Below are positions 7,936-16,521 of a stretch of 32,136 nucleotides of DNA, in pieces (within the stretch, counting starts at the first letter, position 1; every line of letters begins with the position of its first letter). Under the pieces are notes generated by a model. It was not told the DNA's origin, made no database searches, and saw nothing but the letters and a program-made list of their open reading frames with translations. Source of the DNA: Candidatus Desulfatifera sulfidica (GTDB lineage Bacteria > Desulfobacterota > Desulfobulbia > Desulfobulbales > Desulfocapsaceae); assembly GCA_014381505.1 (NCBI GenBank), contig JACNLK010000023.1, positions 1 to 32,136 of the forward strand, written 5' to 3'. The position numbers were made by a program, and so were the translations under genes.

Positions 7936-9873
7936 ATGACACTGAAACTGAACGTGCAGGCTGCCGATCTGAATGGTGAGGAGCTGCAAACCTTAGCCAA
8001 TATGCGCCGCACATGTAGCCGCAATATTCTACTGTCCACCTCTCTAGCCTCATCAGGGCATCCCGGTGGTTCATTGTCTGCGCTTGATATGCTCCTTGTT
8101 ACCTACGGCTGCATTCATCATGATGCCAGCAATCCTGAACTGGATGAGCGTGACAGGGTTGTTGTCAGTATGGGTCATATCTCCCCCGGTGTTTATTCGA
8201 CCTTGGCTGAGTATGGCTATTTCGAGGCCGATGATTTTGTGGCCGGTTTTCGCCGTACAGGTTCCGGATTTCCCGGCCATGTGGAGAGTATTGTACCTGG
8301 CGTTGAATGGGATACCGGAAATTTAGGCCAGGGTCTGTCAACCGCAGTGGGTATGGCCCATGGCTTTAAAATCCAGGGAAAACAAAACAGAGTCATCACT
8401 TTCATGGGCGACGGAGAGCAACAGAAAGGTCAGATCTCTGAGGCCATTCGTTATGCGCATAAGTACGAGCTCGACAACTTGATCGTGGTCATTGACCGTA
8501 ATCACCTGCAGATTTGCGGGAGTACTGAAGATGTCATGCCCCAGTCAGTTCGAGCACTCTACTCGATTCATAACTGGGATGTAAAGTACCTGGAGGATGG
8601 TCATGATTGTAATGCCTATTTTCAGGCCTTCAGTGATGCGTATCAGCGCACAGATGGTAAACCCACGGTCATTGTTGCCCGGACGGTCATGGGTAAGGGT
8701 ATTTCATTTATGGAAAATCTTGCCAAGTATCATGGTTCGCCTCTGAATCGTGAGCAACTTGCAATGGCCATGGATGAGCTGGGAGTTGAAGTTGATATGG
8801 CTCAGTGGGATGTGCTGCGTGAGCAGCCAGTTGCTACCCATACCATCTGTGAGCGTCGTTCTGCGGCACCTGAAATCAGTATGGGGACGCCCATTCTTTA
8901 TGAGGCCGGGACCATGACCGATAATCGTTCAGGTTACGGTAATGCCCTTCTGGGACTTGCTGAGGCCAATAATGTTGATGGTATTCCCAAGATCACAGGT
9001 ATCTCTTGCGATCTTGAAGGGTCTGTTAAGATGGGCGGTTTCCATAAACATTCGCCCAATGCCTATCTCGAAGCCGGCATCCAGGAGCATCATGCTGCAA
9101 CCATGGCCGGTGGTCTGAGTTCTGTCGGGTTGGTTCCCTTCTTCAGCACCTTTGGTGCCTTTGCTGTTTCAGAGGTCTATAATCAGACCCGGCTGAATGA
9201 TTTCAACCATACCAATGTGAAGGTTGTGGCCACCCATGTTGGTCTTGATGTGGGTGAGGACGGCCCCACTCATCAGTGTATTGATTATCTCTCTCTGCTC
9301 AAGAACCTGTATGGATTTTCTGTTTTCATGCCAGCTGATCCCAACCAGACTGATCGCATGGTTCGTTATGCAGCAACACTGCCTGGCAATGTCTTTGTGG
9401 GTATGGGTCGTTCCAAGACCCCGGTCATCTGTCGTGAGGATGGATCGCCTTTCTTTGATACTCAATATACATTCGAGGCCGGCAAGGGAGATTGGTTGCG
9501 TCGCGGTGAGAAGGCCACCATTATTACTTACGGTGCCTTGGCACCCGCAGTGATGGAGGCCTGGGAGTTACTCAAGGCAGAAGGTGTCAACGTGAGCGTG
9601 CTCAACATGGGCTCATTAATGCCCGTTGATCGTGAGGCTATTCTTGAGGCGGCAGCCATGGGCGCTATTGTCACGGCTGAGGATCATCATGTGGATACTG
9701 GACTTGGATCCATTGTTGCTACAACCCTGGCCGATGCCGGTGTGGCTGTACCTTTACGTCGCCTCGGGGTGGCCTTTTATGGCGGCTCCGGTAAGCCGGC
9801 TGACCTGTATGCCCGTCAGGGGCTTGATCCCCAGTCTATTGCAAATACAGTCAAGGAGTTGTTGGCCTGCTGA
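7936..9873 (+). CDS. tkt: Transketolase, full length
   Basis: This is a 645-residue thiamine-diphosphate enzyme that moves two-carbon ketol units between sugars in the non-oxidative pentose phosphate pathway. The N-terminal half has SGHPGGSLSALDM and the thiamine-diphosphate motif starting GDG at residue 158 and ending IDRN. The C-terminal half has AGIQEHHAATMAGG, with the Glu that activates the cofactor, then GLDVGEDGPTHQ and the transketolase C domain. The frame is open upstream to 7855, but AGGAGA at 7925-7930 marks the ATG at 7936. Both halves are in one chain, unlike the split transketolases of many archaea and some bacteria. A bidirectional terminator follows. Confidence 0.95.
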   Translation: MTLKLNVQAADLNGEELQTLANMRRTCSRNILLSTSLASSGHPGGSLSALDMLLVTYGCIHHDASNPELDERDRVVVSMGHISPGVYSTLAEYGYFEADDFVAGFRRTGSGFPGHVESIVPGVEWDTGNLGQGLSTAVGMAHGFKIQGKQNRVITFMGDGEQQKGQISEAIRYAHKYELDNLIVVIDRNHLQICGSTEDVMPQSVRALYSIHNWDVKYLEDGHDCNAYFQAFSDAYQRTDGKPTVIVARTVMGKGISFMENLAKYHGSPLNREQLAMAMDELGVEVDMAQWDVLREQPVATHTICERRSAAPEISMGTPILYEAGTMTDNRSGYGNALLGLAEANNVDGIPKITGISCDLEGSVKMGGFHKHSPNAYLEAGIQEHHAATMAGGLSSVGLVPFFSTFGAFAVSEVYNQTRLNDFNHTNVKVVATHVGLDVGEDGPTHQCIDYLSLLKNLYGFSVFMPADPNQTDRMVRYAATLPGNVFVGMGRSKTPVICREDGSPFFDTQYTFEAGKGDWLRRGEKATIITYGALAPAVMEAWELLKAEGVNVSVLNMGSLMPVDREAILEAAAMGAIVTAEDHHVDTGLGSIVATTLADAGVAVPLRRLGVAFYGGSGKPADLYARQGLDPQSIANTVKELLAC

Positions 9874-9904
9874 TTGCTCTATTGATTGACGATGCCACAA
9901 AAAA

Positions 9905-9941
9905 GGCCGATTCCTTTAGCATAAGGAGTCGGCCTTTTTTT
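9905..9941 (+). terminator. Bidirectional intrinsic terminator between tkt and the DUF4126 gene
   Basis: GGCCGATTCCTT (9905-9916) pairs with AAGGAGTCGGCC (9923-9934), 12 bp with one wobble, around a 6-base loop. Seven T follow at 9935-9941 and a run of six A precedes at 9899-9904, so it can work in both directions. It lies between convergent genes. Confidence 0.9.
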
Positions 9942-9970
9942 ACACACTTTTTTCAGGATCTGCAGTCCAG

Positions 9971-10675
9971 TCAATTGTCCTTGGAGGTATTCTCCTGGTC
10001 TGGTGCCTGTATAAAGTGGGGTTGAGTTGGCGGGGTCGTCTTATCCAGGGTGTCGGGGGCGAAGCCATCTTTTTTCCCCAGAAGCCTTCTGAGCCAGTTG
10101 ATGACCCCTTTGATTCCGATCCAGATTTTGGGGATGACCCAAATGGCAAGGATGATAAAGCAGATAAAAAGGATAATAAAGATCAGCGGATAATTGAGAG
10201 CAGTCCATATGCCTCCAATGACAGCCACATCCTCAGTGACGGAGGCGGCCCAGTTACTGAAAGGTTCAGGTGAGGTGTTAATCAGAACTCTGCTACCTGC
10301 CTTAATTGTATGGCTGGTCGCTGAGATGGTTCCTCCCAGGATACCAGCGGCAATGACGAGAGCAGGGCTCATGTCACCCACTGCTCCTGCCGCAAGTATA
10401 ACACCTGCCGGTATGCGGATAAAACTGTGGATGGCATCCCATCCTGTATCAAGTCCCGGGGTCTTGTCGGCAAAAAATTCCACTGCGTACATGAGACATG
10501 CAGCCGTGATTACTAAAGGATCCTGGACGACCTGAAGTGTTTCAGGCAGGATAATGTGTCCGCTGGCTCCTAGCAGTCCAAGAACTCCGATAGTGGCGTA
10601 GAGATTGATTCCTGCCCCCCAGGCAGAACCCAAAGTCAGGGCGATGGTATCAATCAGTTGCTGGTAAGCGTCCAT
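9971..10675 (-). CDS. DUF4126-family integral membrane protein
   Basis: This 234-residue membrane protein resembles the DUF4126 family. Hydrophobic segments fall near residues 10-36, 53-68, 88-118 and 162-184, with a glycine-rich N-terminal part (GSAWGAGINLYATIGVLGLLG). YAVEFFADKTPGLDTGWDAIHSFIRIPAG and TSHTIKAGSR with a following NTSPEP are the family's recognisable conserved stretches. A basic cluster (LRRLLGKK) and a polar, probably cytoplasmic tail rich in Pro, Thr and Gln follow the last membrane segment. CAGGAG lies 8 bases before the ATG. It is the last gene of a minus-strand unit with glgB. Molecular function is unknown; transport or envelope roles are possible but unproven. Confidence 0.8.
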   Translation of the reverse strand: MDAYQQLIDTIALTLGSAWGAGINLYATIGVLGLLGASGHIILPETLQVVQDPLVITAACLMYAVEFFADKTPGLDTGWDAIHSFIRIPAGVILAAGAVGDMSPALVIAAGILGGTISATSHTIKAGSRVLINTSPEPFSNWAASVTEDVAVIGGIWTALNYPLIFIILFICFIILAIWVIPKIWIGIKGVINWLRRLLGKKDGFAPDTLDKTTPPTQPHFIQAPDQENTSKDN

Positions 10676-10702
10676 GATTGCAGCTCCTGGCAGAAGAAAG
10701 AA

Positions 10703-10900
10703 TTATTTACAGTCCGGAAGATCGTCAAAATGCTTATTGAGAAAATCGCACTCTTTGGGCGAGAGATCAAACTGAATTTCTACTTGGCGTAGAAGAGTGG
10801 TACGGCTTTTGTCGGGATACTGCTGAACCAGTTCGCTTAAAGCACAGAGTGCCTTTTTGAGTTTGTCACCAGCTTGTTGGCAAGGGGTCTGAGTTGACAT
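10703..10900 (-). CDS. Hypothetical 65-residue protein between glgB and the DUF4126 gene
   Basis: I do not recognise this protein. It is small and soluble-looking, beginning MSTQTPCQQAGDKLKKAL and ending LNKHFDDLPDCK, with predicted helical character and three or four cysteines but no known metal motif. GAGG lies 5 bases before the ATG at 10900; an in-frame GTG two codons earlier is less well placed. It sits 48 bases after glgB and 27 bases before the DUF4126 gene, so it is probably cotranscribed with both. Confidence 0.65.
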   Translation of the reverse strand: MSTQTPCQQAGDKLKKALCALSELVQQYPDKSRTTLLRQVEIQFDLSPKECDFLNKHFDDLPDCK

Positions 10901-10948
10901 GCGCACCTCATTTTTTGAGTAGATTTTTCGATAGAATTATTGCGTTGT

Positions 10949-13159
10949 TCAAGGATGGGGACGAGATTTGAGTATGATTCCGGCCAGAGGTGGAACAGTA
11001 ATTGTGCAGTAGAATCCGGTGCGACCCGCACCGGCAGGAACAGCCTGAAAGTATTTTCCAGTCATGACGTTACTGCCACCAAAATGTTTGCTGTCTGAGT
11101 TCAATACCAGCTCATATTTGCCGGGGGCTGGCAGAGGAAGCCGGTAGTCGGTCAAAGTCTGAGGAGTATGGTTGAGCAGACAGACCAGGTGAGATCTGCG
11201 GTCATGTCCGAAACGGGCATAACTGATGACCGAATTGGCTCGGTCTTCATGAGTCATCCACTGAAATGTTGACGAATCTGAATCCATCTCCCACAGGCAG
11301 GCATGCTTGCGATAAAGTGAGTTGAGTTCTCTGACAAAATCACGACATTGGCTGTGGAGAGGAATTTGGGAAAAGAGATGAAAATCCAGTCCTCGTTTGC
11401 AGTCCCATTCGCGCCATTGTCCGAATTCGCAGCCCATGAACAAAAGCTTTTTGCCGGGATGTGTCCACATGCCGAGTAAAAGAAGGCGCAGGTTGGCAAA
11501 TTTTTGCCAGTCATCGCCAGGCATTTTGTTGATCAGCGACCCCTTGCCATGAACCACTTCGTCATGGGATAAGGGGAGGATGAAATTTTCGGAAAAGGCA
11601 TAGGTGATGGAAAAGGTTAAGTCGTTATGGTGGTATTTGCGATGAATGGGGTCAAAGCGAAAATAGTGAAGGATGTCATTCATCCAGCCCATGTTCCATT
11701 TAAAGCCGAATCCGAGTCCACCGATGTCCGCTGGTTTTGAAACCCCGTAAAAGCTGGTTGATTCCTCGGCAATCATCAGGGTGTTGGGAAAGCGATCATA
11801 GACGATGGAGTTCAGGTGGCGCAGAAATTCGATGGCTTCAAGGTTTTCTCGGCCACCTTCACGATTGGGGAGCCATTCGCCCTCACTGCGTGAATAGTCA
11901 AGGTAGAGCATTGAGGCGACGGCATCAACACGAAGGCCGTCGATGTGGTAAATGTCGAGCCAGAACAGGGCGTTGGCTATCAGGAAATTACTGATTTCTC
12001 GCCGGCCGTAGTTGTAGATCAGAGTGCCCCAGTCAGGATGACTGCCCTGGCGTGGATCTTCATGTTCAAACAGGGCGGTACCGTCAAATCGTGCTAAGCT
12101 GTGGGCATCGCGCGGGAAATGAGCCGGGACCCAGTCGAGGATGACCCCGATGTCGCTCTGGTGACATTGATCCACAAAGTATTTAAAATCTTGCGGGGTT
12201 CCGAACCGACTGGAGAGACTGAAGGGGGCAGTGACCTGATAGCCCCAGGACTCATCCAGGGGATGTTCCATGACCGGCATGAGTTCGATATGGGTAAAGC
12301 CCAGCTCCTTGACATAGGGGATCAACTTCTCGGCCAGTTCGCGGAAGGTGAAGAAGCGATCAGGCTCATCTGGGTCACGCTGCCATGAACCGGCGTGTAC
12401 TTCGTAGGTGGACTGTGGTTGGGTGTAGGGTGCGGTTTGGTTTTTTCGTTCCTGCCATGTCTCATCATGCCACTGATAGTTGCCAAGTCCGTGCGTGAGG
12501 GAGGCGGTCTTGGGGCGCAGCTCACCGAAGAACTGGAACGGGTCGATTTTCTTTAACAGGCTGCCATCCTGGGTGCGAATTTCAAATTTATATGGTTCAT
12601 CAACCCCTACTCCGGGCAGAAACAGTTCCCAGATCCCCGAGTTGCCGAGACTGCGCATGGGGTGAGTGCGACCATCCCAACTGTTAAAATTGCCCAGGAT
12701 TGAGACACGAGTTGCAGCTGGAGCCCAGACTCGAAAAATTATTCCTGTAATGTCTGAAAACATTGCGGGATGTGCACCCATGTGGCGATAGAGTTCGTAA
12801 TGGGTGCCAAAATTAAAAAGATAGCGGTCTTTTTCTTCGAGAGCAGGAAGGAATCGGTAGGGATCATTACAGGTGTGACTGTTGTCGTCCATGTAAGTGA
12901 TCTGAAACTGGTAGCTGTAAGGATCCAGATGGGGGTCCTGCAAGGTGGTGCGATTCAGTATAATCTCAAAGAAACCCTCTTGGTGGGTTTGTGTCATCTC
13001 CAGAGATTTTCCGTCGATCAGCAGGTTTATGGTTTTGGCGTGAGGTTGAAATGTACGTATGGTGGCCGTTTGCTCTTTGTTACCACTGAAGTGGGCTCCC
13101 AGGACCTGGAAAGGGTCATGGTGTGTTCCCTGAATGATTTTGTTGAGATGTTTTTCCAT
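10949..13159 (-). CDS. glgB: 1,4-alpha-glucan branching enzyme
   Basis: This 736-residue enzyme makes alpha-1,6 branches in glycogen. An N-terminal beta-sandwich (HHDPFQVLGAH, about residues 1-105) precedes a CBM48 domain (FRVWAPAATRVSILGNFNSW, about 140-235). The GH13 barrel follows with TYEVHAGSW, GLRVDAVASMLYLDYSR (nucleophile Asp412), MIAEESTSF (acid/base Glu465) and LPLSHDEVVHGKGS (Asp533). The two-domain N-terminus and length match the E. coli-type enzyme. ATG at 13159 is the only usable start, since a stop lies five codons upstream, and no Shine-Dalgarno sequence is visible. No other glycogen gene (glgA, glgC, glgP) is next to it; galU lies 13 kb away. Confidence 0.96.
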   Translation of the reverse strand: MEKHLNKIIQGTHHDPFQVLGAHFSGNKEQTATIRTFQPHAKTINLLIDGKSLEMTQTHQEGFFEIILNRTTLQDPHLDPYSYQFQITYMDDNSHTCNDPYRFLPALEEKDRYLFNFGTHYELYRHMGAHPAMFSDITGIIFRVWAPAATRVSILGNFNSWDGRTHPMRSLGNSGIWELFLPGVGVDEPYKFEIRTQDGSLLKKIDPFQFFGELRPKTASLTHGLGNYQWHDETWQERKNQTAPYTQPQSTYEVHAGSWQRDPDEPDRFFTFRELAEKLIPYVKELGFTHIELMPVMEHPLDESWGYQVTAPFSLSSRFGTPQDFKYFVDQCHQSDIGVILDWVPAHFPRDAHSLARFDGTALFEHEDPRQGSHPDWGTLIYNYGRREISNFLIANALFWLDIYHIDGLRVDAVASMLYLDYSRSEGEWLPNREGGRENLEAIEFLRHLNSIVYDRFPNTLMIAEESTSFYGVSKPADIGGLGFGFKWNMGWMNDILHYFRFDPIHRKYHHNDLTFSITYAFSENFILPLSHDEVVHGKGSLINKMPGDDWQKFANLRLLLLGMWTHPGKKLLFMGCEFGQWREWDCKRGLDFHLFSQIPLHSQCRDFVRELNSLYRKHACLWEMDSDSSTFQWMTHEDRANSVISYARFGHDRRSHLVCLLNHTPQTLTDYRLPLPAPGKYELVLNSDSKHFGGSNVMTGKYFQAVPAGAGRTGFYCTITVPPLAGIILKSRPHP

Positions 13160-13529
13160 GAATGTTGAACGCTAAATTAGGGTGCAACCAAGACAGAGTA
13201 TGTGCTCAGAATAGCAGATGGAGACTTGAAAATACAGGAAAAATAATTGTTTCTTGCTTCGAGCACAGCCGACTCTGCAATGGTGAAGGGGAAGTTGAGA
13301 GGGAGAATTTGTTTGCCCGGTGTCCTTGACGAGGGGAGAATTGTTCTGATAGACTTTAGGTGTTACAGGGCACGGTTTTATGTTTATTCCCGGCATCAAG
13401 TCGAATAGTTCCGTTATAAAAAAGAGTTGCAATAAAATATTGGGTCCCCGTTTATTAAAAAAGCAAAGTCTTGGGTGATAAGGGCAGTTTGTTTCCCGGT
13501 TAATCGATGAGTAATGAAAGGGTGGAGTT
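13160..13529. other. Divergent intergenic region between glgB and yqgE
   Basis: This 370-base stretch separates glgB (minus) from yqgE (plus) and should hold promoters for both. A weak plus-strand candidate is TTGACG (13326-13331), an 18-base spacer and TAGACT (13350-13355). A long minus-strand reading frame crosses it but overlaps yqgE and has no family resemblance, so I do not call it. No strong hairpin or RNA gene was seen. Confidence 0.35.
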
Positions 13530-14147
13530 ATGTTGAAAGAAAACACTCCTTGTACAGAATATGATGGTGGAATCGCCTGGGATGGTCCTTCTGTTCTGGA
13601 AAATTTGACGGGATCATTTCTGATTTCCACGCCTAAGATGCCGGATCCCCGCTTTGCTGAACAGGTTATTTATATCTGTGCGCATAATCATGAAGGAGCC
13701 ATGGGAGTAATTGTGAATCGGCCGGAACCTTCATTGTCGATGGCGGATATTTTCATGGGAGCCTGCCTTCCTCAGCCAGAGCAAGAACTGCCGCTGGTCC
13801 ATGTCGGAGGGCCGGTTGAAATGGATGCTGCTTTCATTGTGTATACCTCAGAATATCGTGTTCAGCATCAGATTGAAATCAGTCAGACTCTGTCCTTAAG
13901 CCGCGAATCCAAGGTCCTCGAGGATATCGCCCATGGTCATGGGCCACGAAAGTTTATGCTTTTTCTGGGGTATGCCGGGTGGGGTGCCGGGCAGCTGGAG
14001 CGTGAATTGCTTGATGAAGGCTGGCTGGTCGTTCCTGGAGACGATGCGATTATTTTTGATATTCCAGACCATGAAAAATGGAAGCGGGCCGCGTTTCGTT
14101 ATGGGATTGATATTGCTGTTTTCGACGATACCACCGGTATGGCTTGA
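13530..14147 (+). CDS. YqgE/AlgH family protein (UPF0301)
   Basis: This 205-residue protein belongs to the YqgE/AlgH family. The N-terminal part LTGSFLISTPKMPDPRFAEQVIYICAHNHEGAMGVIVNRP is the family signature (start quoted only for orientation), followed by VHVGGPVEMDAAFIVY, the central loop, and FLGYAGWGAGQLERELLDEGWLV. Length is close to the usual 185-190 with a slightly longer N-terminus. The family's molecular function is unsettled; in Pseudomonas AlgH was linked to alginate regulation. GGTGGAG precedes the ATG. A strong terminator follows, so it is probably transcribed alone. Confidence 0.92.
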   Translation: MLKENTPCTEYDGGIAWDGPSVLENLTGSFLISTPKMPDPRFAEQVIYICAHNHEGAMGVIVNRPEPSLSMADIFMGACLPQPEQELPLVHVGGPVEMDAAFIVYTSEYRVQHQIEISQTLSLSRESKVLEDIAHGHGPRKFMLFLGYAGWGAGQLERELLDEGWLVVPGDDAIIFDIPDHEKWKRAAFRYGIDIAVFDDTTGMA

Positions 14148-14168
14148 TCTGATCTTTTTTGTGTTGTC

Positions 14169-14206
14169 AAACGCACAGTCTGCACTGTCAGACTGTGCGT
14201 TTTTTT
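14169..14206 (+). terminator. Intrinsic terminator after yqgE
   Basis: AAACGCACAGTCTG (14169-14182) pairs perfectly with CAGACTGTGCGTTT (14189-14202), 14 bp with loop CACTGT, ending in a T run to 14206. Confidence 0.93.
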
Positions 14207-14314
14207 GTTTAGAGAATTCTCTGAATGAATTAAAGTTTGAGAAAATGATTAAAGGTTCCAATCATAGACCCTTCAAAATGATCTGTTCTATGCCAGCAGA
14301 ATTGAGAGACGATT

Positions 14315-14716
14315 GTGAGTGAGATAATTGATATATTTGAATGTCAGCGCTGCGGTTACTGCTGTCAGGGGGAGACCACTGTCTCTCTCGATGAGGATGA
14401 TCAAAAGCGGATGGTTCTGGCCTTGGGCTTAAGTGAAGATGAAGTACGTGAACGTTATTGGCGAGTTACCGGCAATGTCGTCCAAATGAAGATTGTTGAT
14501 GGCCATTGTATATTCTACGACAATGGCTGCCTGGTACATTTGGGACGCCCCTGGCGTTGCGGTCAGTGGCCCTTGCACCCCTCAATCTTGAATGATGTAA
14601 ATAATTTTCAGACGATCAAAGCCTCTTGCCCCGGTATTAATCAGGAAATTGCATATGAGGAATTCTGTCGGATTCTTAAAGAGTTGATGGCCGAACAGGG
14701 AAATATTCATTGTTGA
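14315..14716 (+). CDS. YkgJ-type cysteine-cluster protein
   Basis: This 133-residue protein begins at GTG. The N-terminal CQRCGYCCQGETTVSL (residues 10-25) and the later CIFYDNGCLVHLGRPWRCGQWP fit the YkgJ/UPF0153 pattern of clustered cysteines thought to bind zinc or an Fe-S cluster. A further Cys is in KASCPGI. The family's function is unknown. Only a weak purine-rich site (GAGAGA) precedes the start. It ends 14 bases before rlmH and is probably cotranscribed with it. Confidence 0.85.
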   Translation: MSEIIDIFECQRCGYCCQGETTVSLDEDDQKRMVLALGLSEDEVRERYWRVTGNVVQMKIVDGHCIFYDNGCLVHLGRPWRCGQWPLHPSILNDVNNFQTIKASCPGINQEIAYEEFCRILKELMAEQGNIHC

Positions 14717-14730
14717 GGCCGTGATAGATC

Positions 14731-15198
14731 ATGATTCTGGAACTTCTGCTCTTGGGCAAGACCAAGGATACTTATCTGGCACACGGTATTGATGAGTTCA
14801 GTGGCCGTCTGAGCCATTATTGCCGGCTTTCACTCCGCTACCTTAAGGTTAAAAAGAAATTGGGTCGGACTGTAGAGGCGGATGTGGGGGAGGAGGGCCG
14901 TCTGCTTTTGAGTCAGATCCCTGCGGGCAATCTTGTTGTGGCCTTGGATTCCACTGGGCGACAGTTCACCTCAGAAGAGCTGGCTCGTCAAATTGAGACA
15001 TGGGAGCTCCGAGGTGAAAAAGGAATCAGTTTTCTGATCGGCGGTCCCTTGGGGCTCTCTCCGGCAGTTGTGGCTCGTGCCGATCTGGTTCTCTCCCTGT
15101 CAAAGATGACTTTTACCCATGATATGGTTCGACTTTTTATTTTGGAGCAACTCTATCGGGCCTATACCATAAAAGCCGGTGAGAAGTATCACAAATGA
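14731..15198 (+). CDS. rlmH: 23S rRNA (pseudouridine1915-N3)-methyltransferase
   Basis: This 155-residue SPOUT-class methyltransferase methylates pseudouridine 1915 in helix 69 of 23S rRNA, acting on the assembled ribosome. Visible motifs are LVVALDSTGRQFTSEELA, the SAM-knot segments FLIGGPLGLS and LSLSKMTFTHDMVR, and the ending YTIKAGEKYHK, which closely matches the conserved C-terminus. Length equals the family norm. It directly follows the cysteine-cluster gene. Confidence 0.95.
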   Translation: MILELLLLGKTKDTYLAHGIDEFSGRLSHYCRLSLRYLKVKKKLGRTVEADVGEEGRLLLSQIPAGNLVVALDSTGRQFTSEELARQIETWELRGEKGISFLIGGPLGLSPAVVARADLVLSLSKMTFTHDMVRLFILEQLYRAYTIKAGEKYHK

Positions 15199-15327
15199 AT
15201 GTGTCGTAGGAATCCCGAAGGTATATCACCAACGTCTTGACACGACCACCATGATCGTGTGAAAAAGACAATTTTGCATGGCAGCCTGTTATATTCATGA
15301 TAATTTCCTGTAAAAAGGTCGCAGGGT

Positions 15328-16134
15328 TCAGCGGATCAGGTAGACATCAAAACGACTGTTTTTCATGTGAATACTATGAGTTGGTCTGGTCAGTGTGAGT
15401 TGCGGGGCCCTTTTGGGACGTTTAACGACTACACGCTCTGAGGCGATTGTTAATGCCGTGTCCAGAAGCAGTTCTGAATCATGATCATCTCCAACCAACG
15501 TCCTGATCAGGCGCATTTCCTGCTTGTTCAGGGCCGCCTTGTCTCTTTCCGGATACATTGGGTCAAGATAAATGGTCTCGGGAGAAATATGAAGTTGGTC
15601 GAGCAAATCAATAGCATTTCCGCTTTGCAGGGATATCCTGTTTATGATTGTTTTACAGATGGGATTATCCTCGGCTCTATTAAGACCATCTTTGAGCAAG
15701 GCTGCCAGAATCAGAGAACGTTCGATGAGAGTCACTTTGCACCCGAGCGAGGCAAGGATGAAGCCGTCAATACCGAGTCCGGCTGTCGCATCGACAATTG
15801 TGGGGCGATGACCAGGTTTGATGCCCACAGCCCGAGCCAGCGGCTGGCGTATGCCTCCGCCGTGGCGGAGGCGATATCGAAGTGGAGCACTGAGAAAATT
15901 TACATGCAATCGGCCGGAGATCTTTCCTTTTTGGGGCTCTCTCTCTTGGAGTTCTAACCCACTGTTTGTGTAGAGCAGGGTGAGCCCGGCTGGGAGTTGT
16001 TGCTGATGCACGCAAGTGGTACCCAAAGTGTCAGCCAATGCTGCGGCCTGCTGGTGGAGGGTGTTGTTGTCAGGAGGAAGCCAGCTGACATGGGGTACCC
16101 GATGTGAAAGTGTAAGTGATTGTTCCGGTGACAT
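15328..16134 (-). CDS. rsmJ: 16S rRNA (guanine1516-N2)-methyltransferase
   Basis: This 268-residue SAM-dependent methyltransferase matches RsmJ, which modifies G1516 of 16S rRNA. The middle holds FLSAPLRYRLRHGGGIRQPLAR-like sequence leading to IVDATAGLGIDGFILASLG (SAM-binding loop), then TLIERS, the catalytic-type motif YLDPMYPER, and VVVKRPKRAPQL near the end, all RsmJ hallmarks. The first 60 residues are less conserved. No strong ribosome-binding site precedes the ATG at 16134, so the start is uncertain by a few codons. It is convergent with rlmH, another rRNA methylase gene, and divergent from mdh. Confidence 0.92.
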   Translation of the reverse strand: MSPEQSLTLSHRVPHVSWLPPDNNTLHQQAAALADTLGTTCVHQQQLPAGLTLLYTNSGLELQEREPQKGKISGRLHVNFLSAPLRYRLRHGGGIRQPLARAVGIKPGHRPTIVDATAGLGIDGFILASLGCKVTLIERSLILAALLKDGLNRAEDNPICKTIINRISLQSGNAIDLLDQLHISPETIYLDPMYPERDKAALNKQEMRLIRTLVGDDHDSELLLDTALTIASERVVVKRPKRAPQLTLTRPTHSIHMKNSRFDVYLIR

Positions 16135-16521
16135 GAGTGAACTTGAAGAGGGAGGAGTATTATCAGAGGATGGCTGCGCCTGTGGCCTCTCCTGTTGACA
16201 CGATCGACATCTTTACTATAAAGCAAGACGGAACCCTTGCCAGGGAATAATGGTGTAACGATAAAAGAAAATAAGAAATTTAACGTGTGGTTCGCACAAA
16301 TGCACCTGTTAGAGCAGATTTGATAGGATTTCTCACCATATCTGAGGTGTTATATCAGCTTGATCTGTGTAGAATAACTCGAACAGTTGCAGGATCTTTC
16401 CCATGGGGATAAGATTAAGTTGTTGTAGAATCCATGTCGGAAAGAATTTTGCGGCTAGGAATGTGATTCTGGGATTAGGCTGGATGTTTAATAATAATTC
16501 TAAAGAAGAAGAGGGATAACA
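16135..16521. other. Intergenic region upstream of mdh, possible long leader
   Basis: This 387-base stretch between rsmJ (minus) and mdh (plus) holds no coding sequence that I can support. It contains a near-consensus plus-strand promoter at 16195-16222 and a weaker second one, TTGCAG (16387-16392), 17-base spacer, TAAGAT (16410-16415). A transcript from the first would have a leader of about 290 bases. I did not recognise any known riboswitch or small RNA in it. Confidence 0.4.
16195..16222 (+). promoter_or_regulatory. Candidate sigma-70 promoter for the mdh-cofD-trkAH unit
   Basis: A perfect -35 box TTGACA (16195-16200) is followed by a 16-base spacer and TATAAA (16217-16222), five of six matches to TATAAT. 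It points toward mdh, whose ATG is about 300 bases downstream. Assignment is by consensus only. Confidence 0.5.

Noticed and set aside
13172-13630. 152-codon minus-strand ORF between glgB and yqgE
   Set aside because: It overlaps the start of yqgE on the opposite strand, its composition is not protein-like, and no motif is recognisable.
15240-15260. Hairpin ACACGA/TCGTGT between rlmH and rsmJ
   Set aside because: The stem is short and AT-containing, the 9-base loop is large, and no T tract follows, so it is not a convincing terminator.
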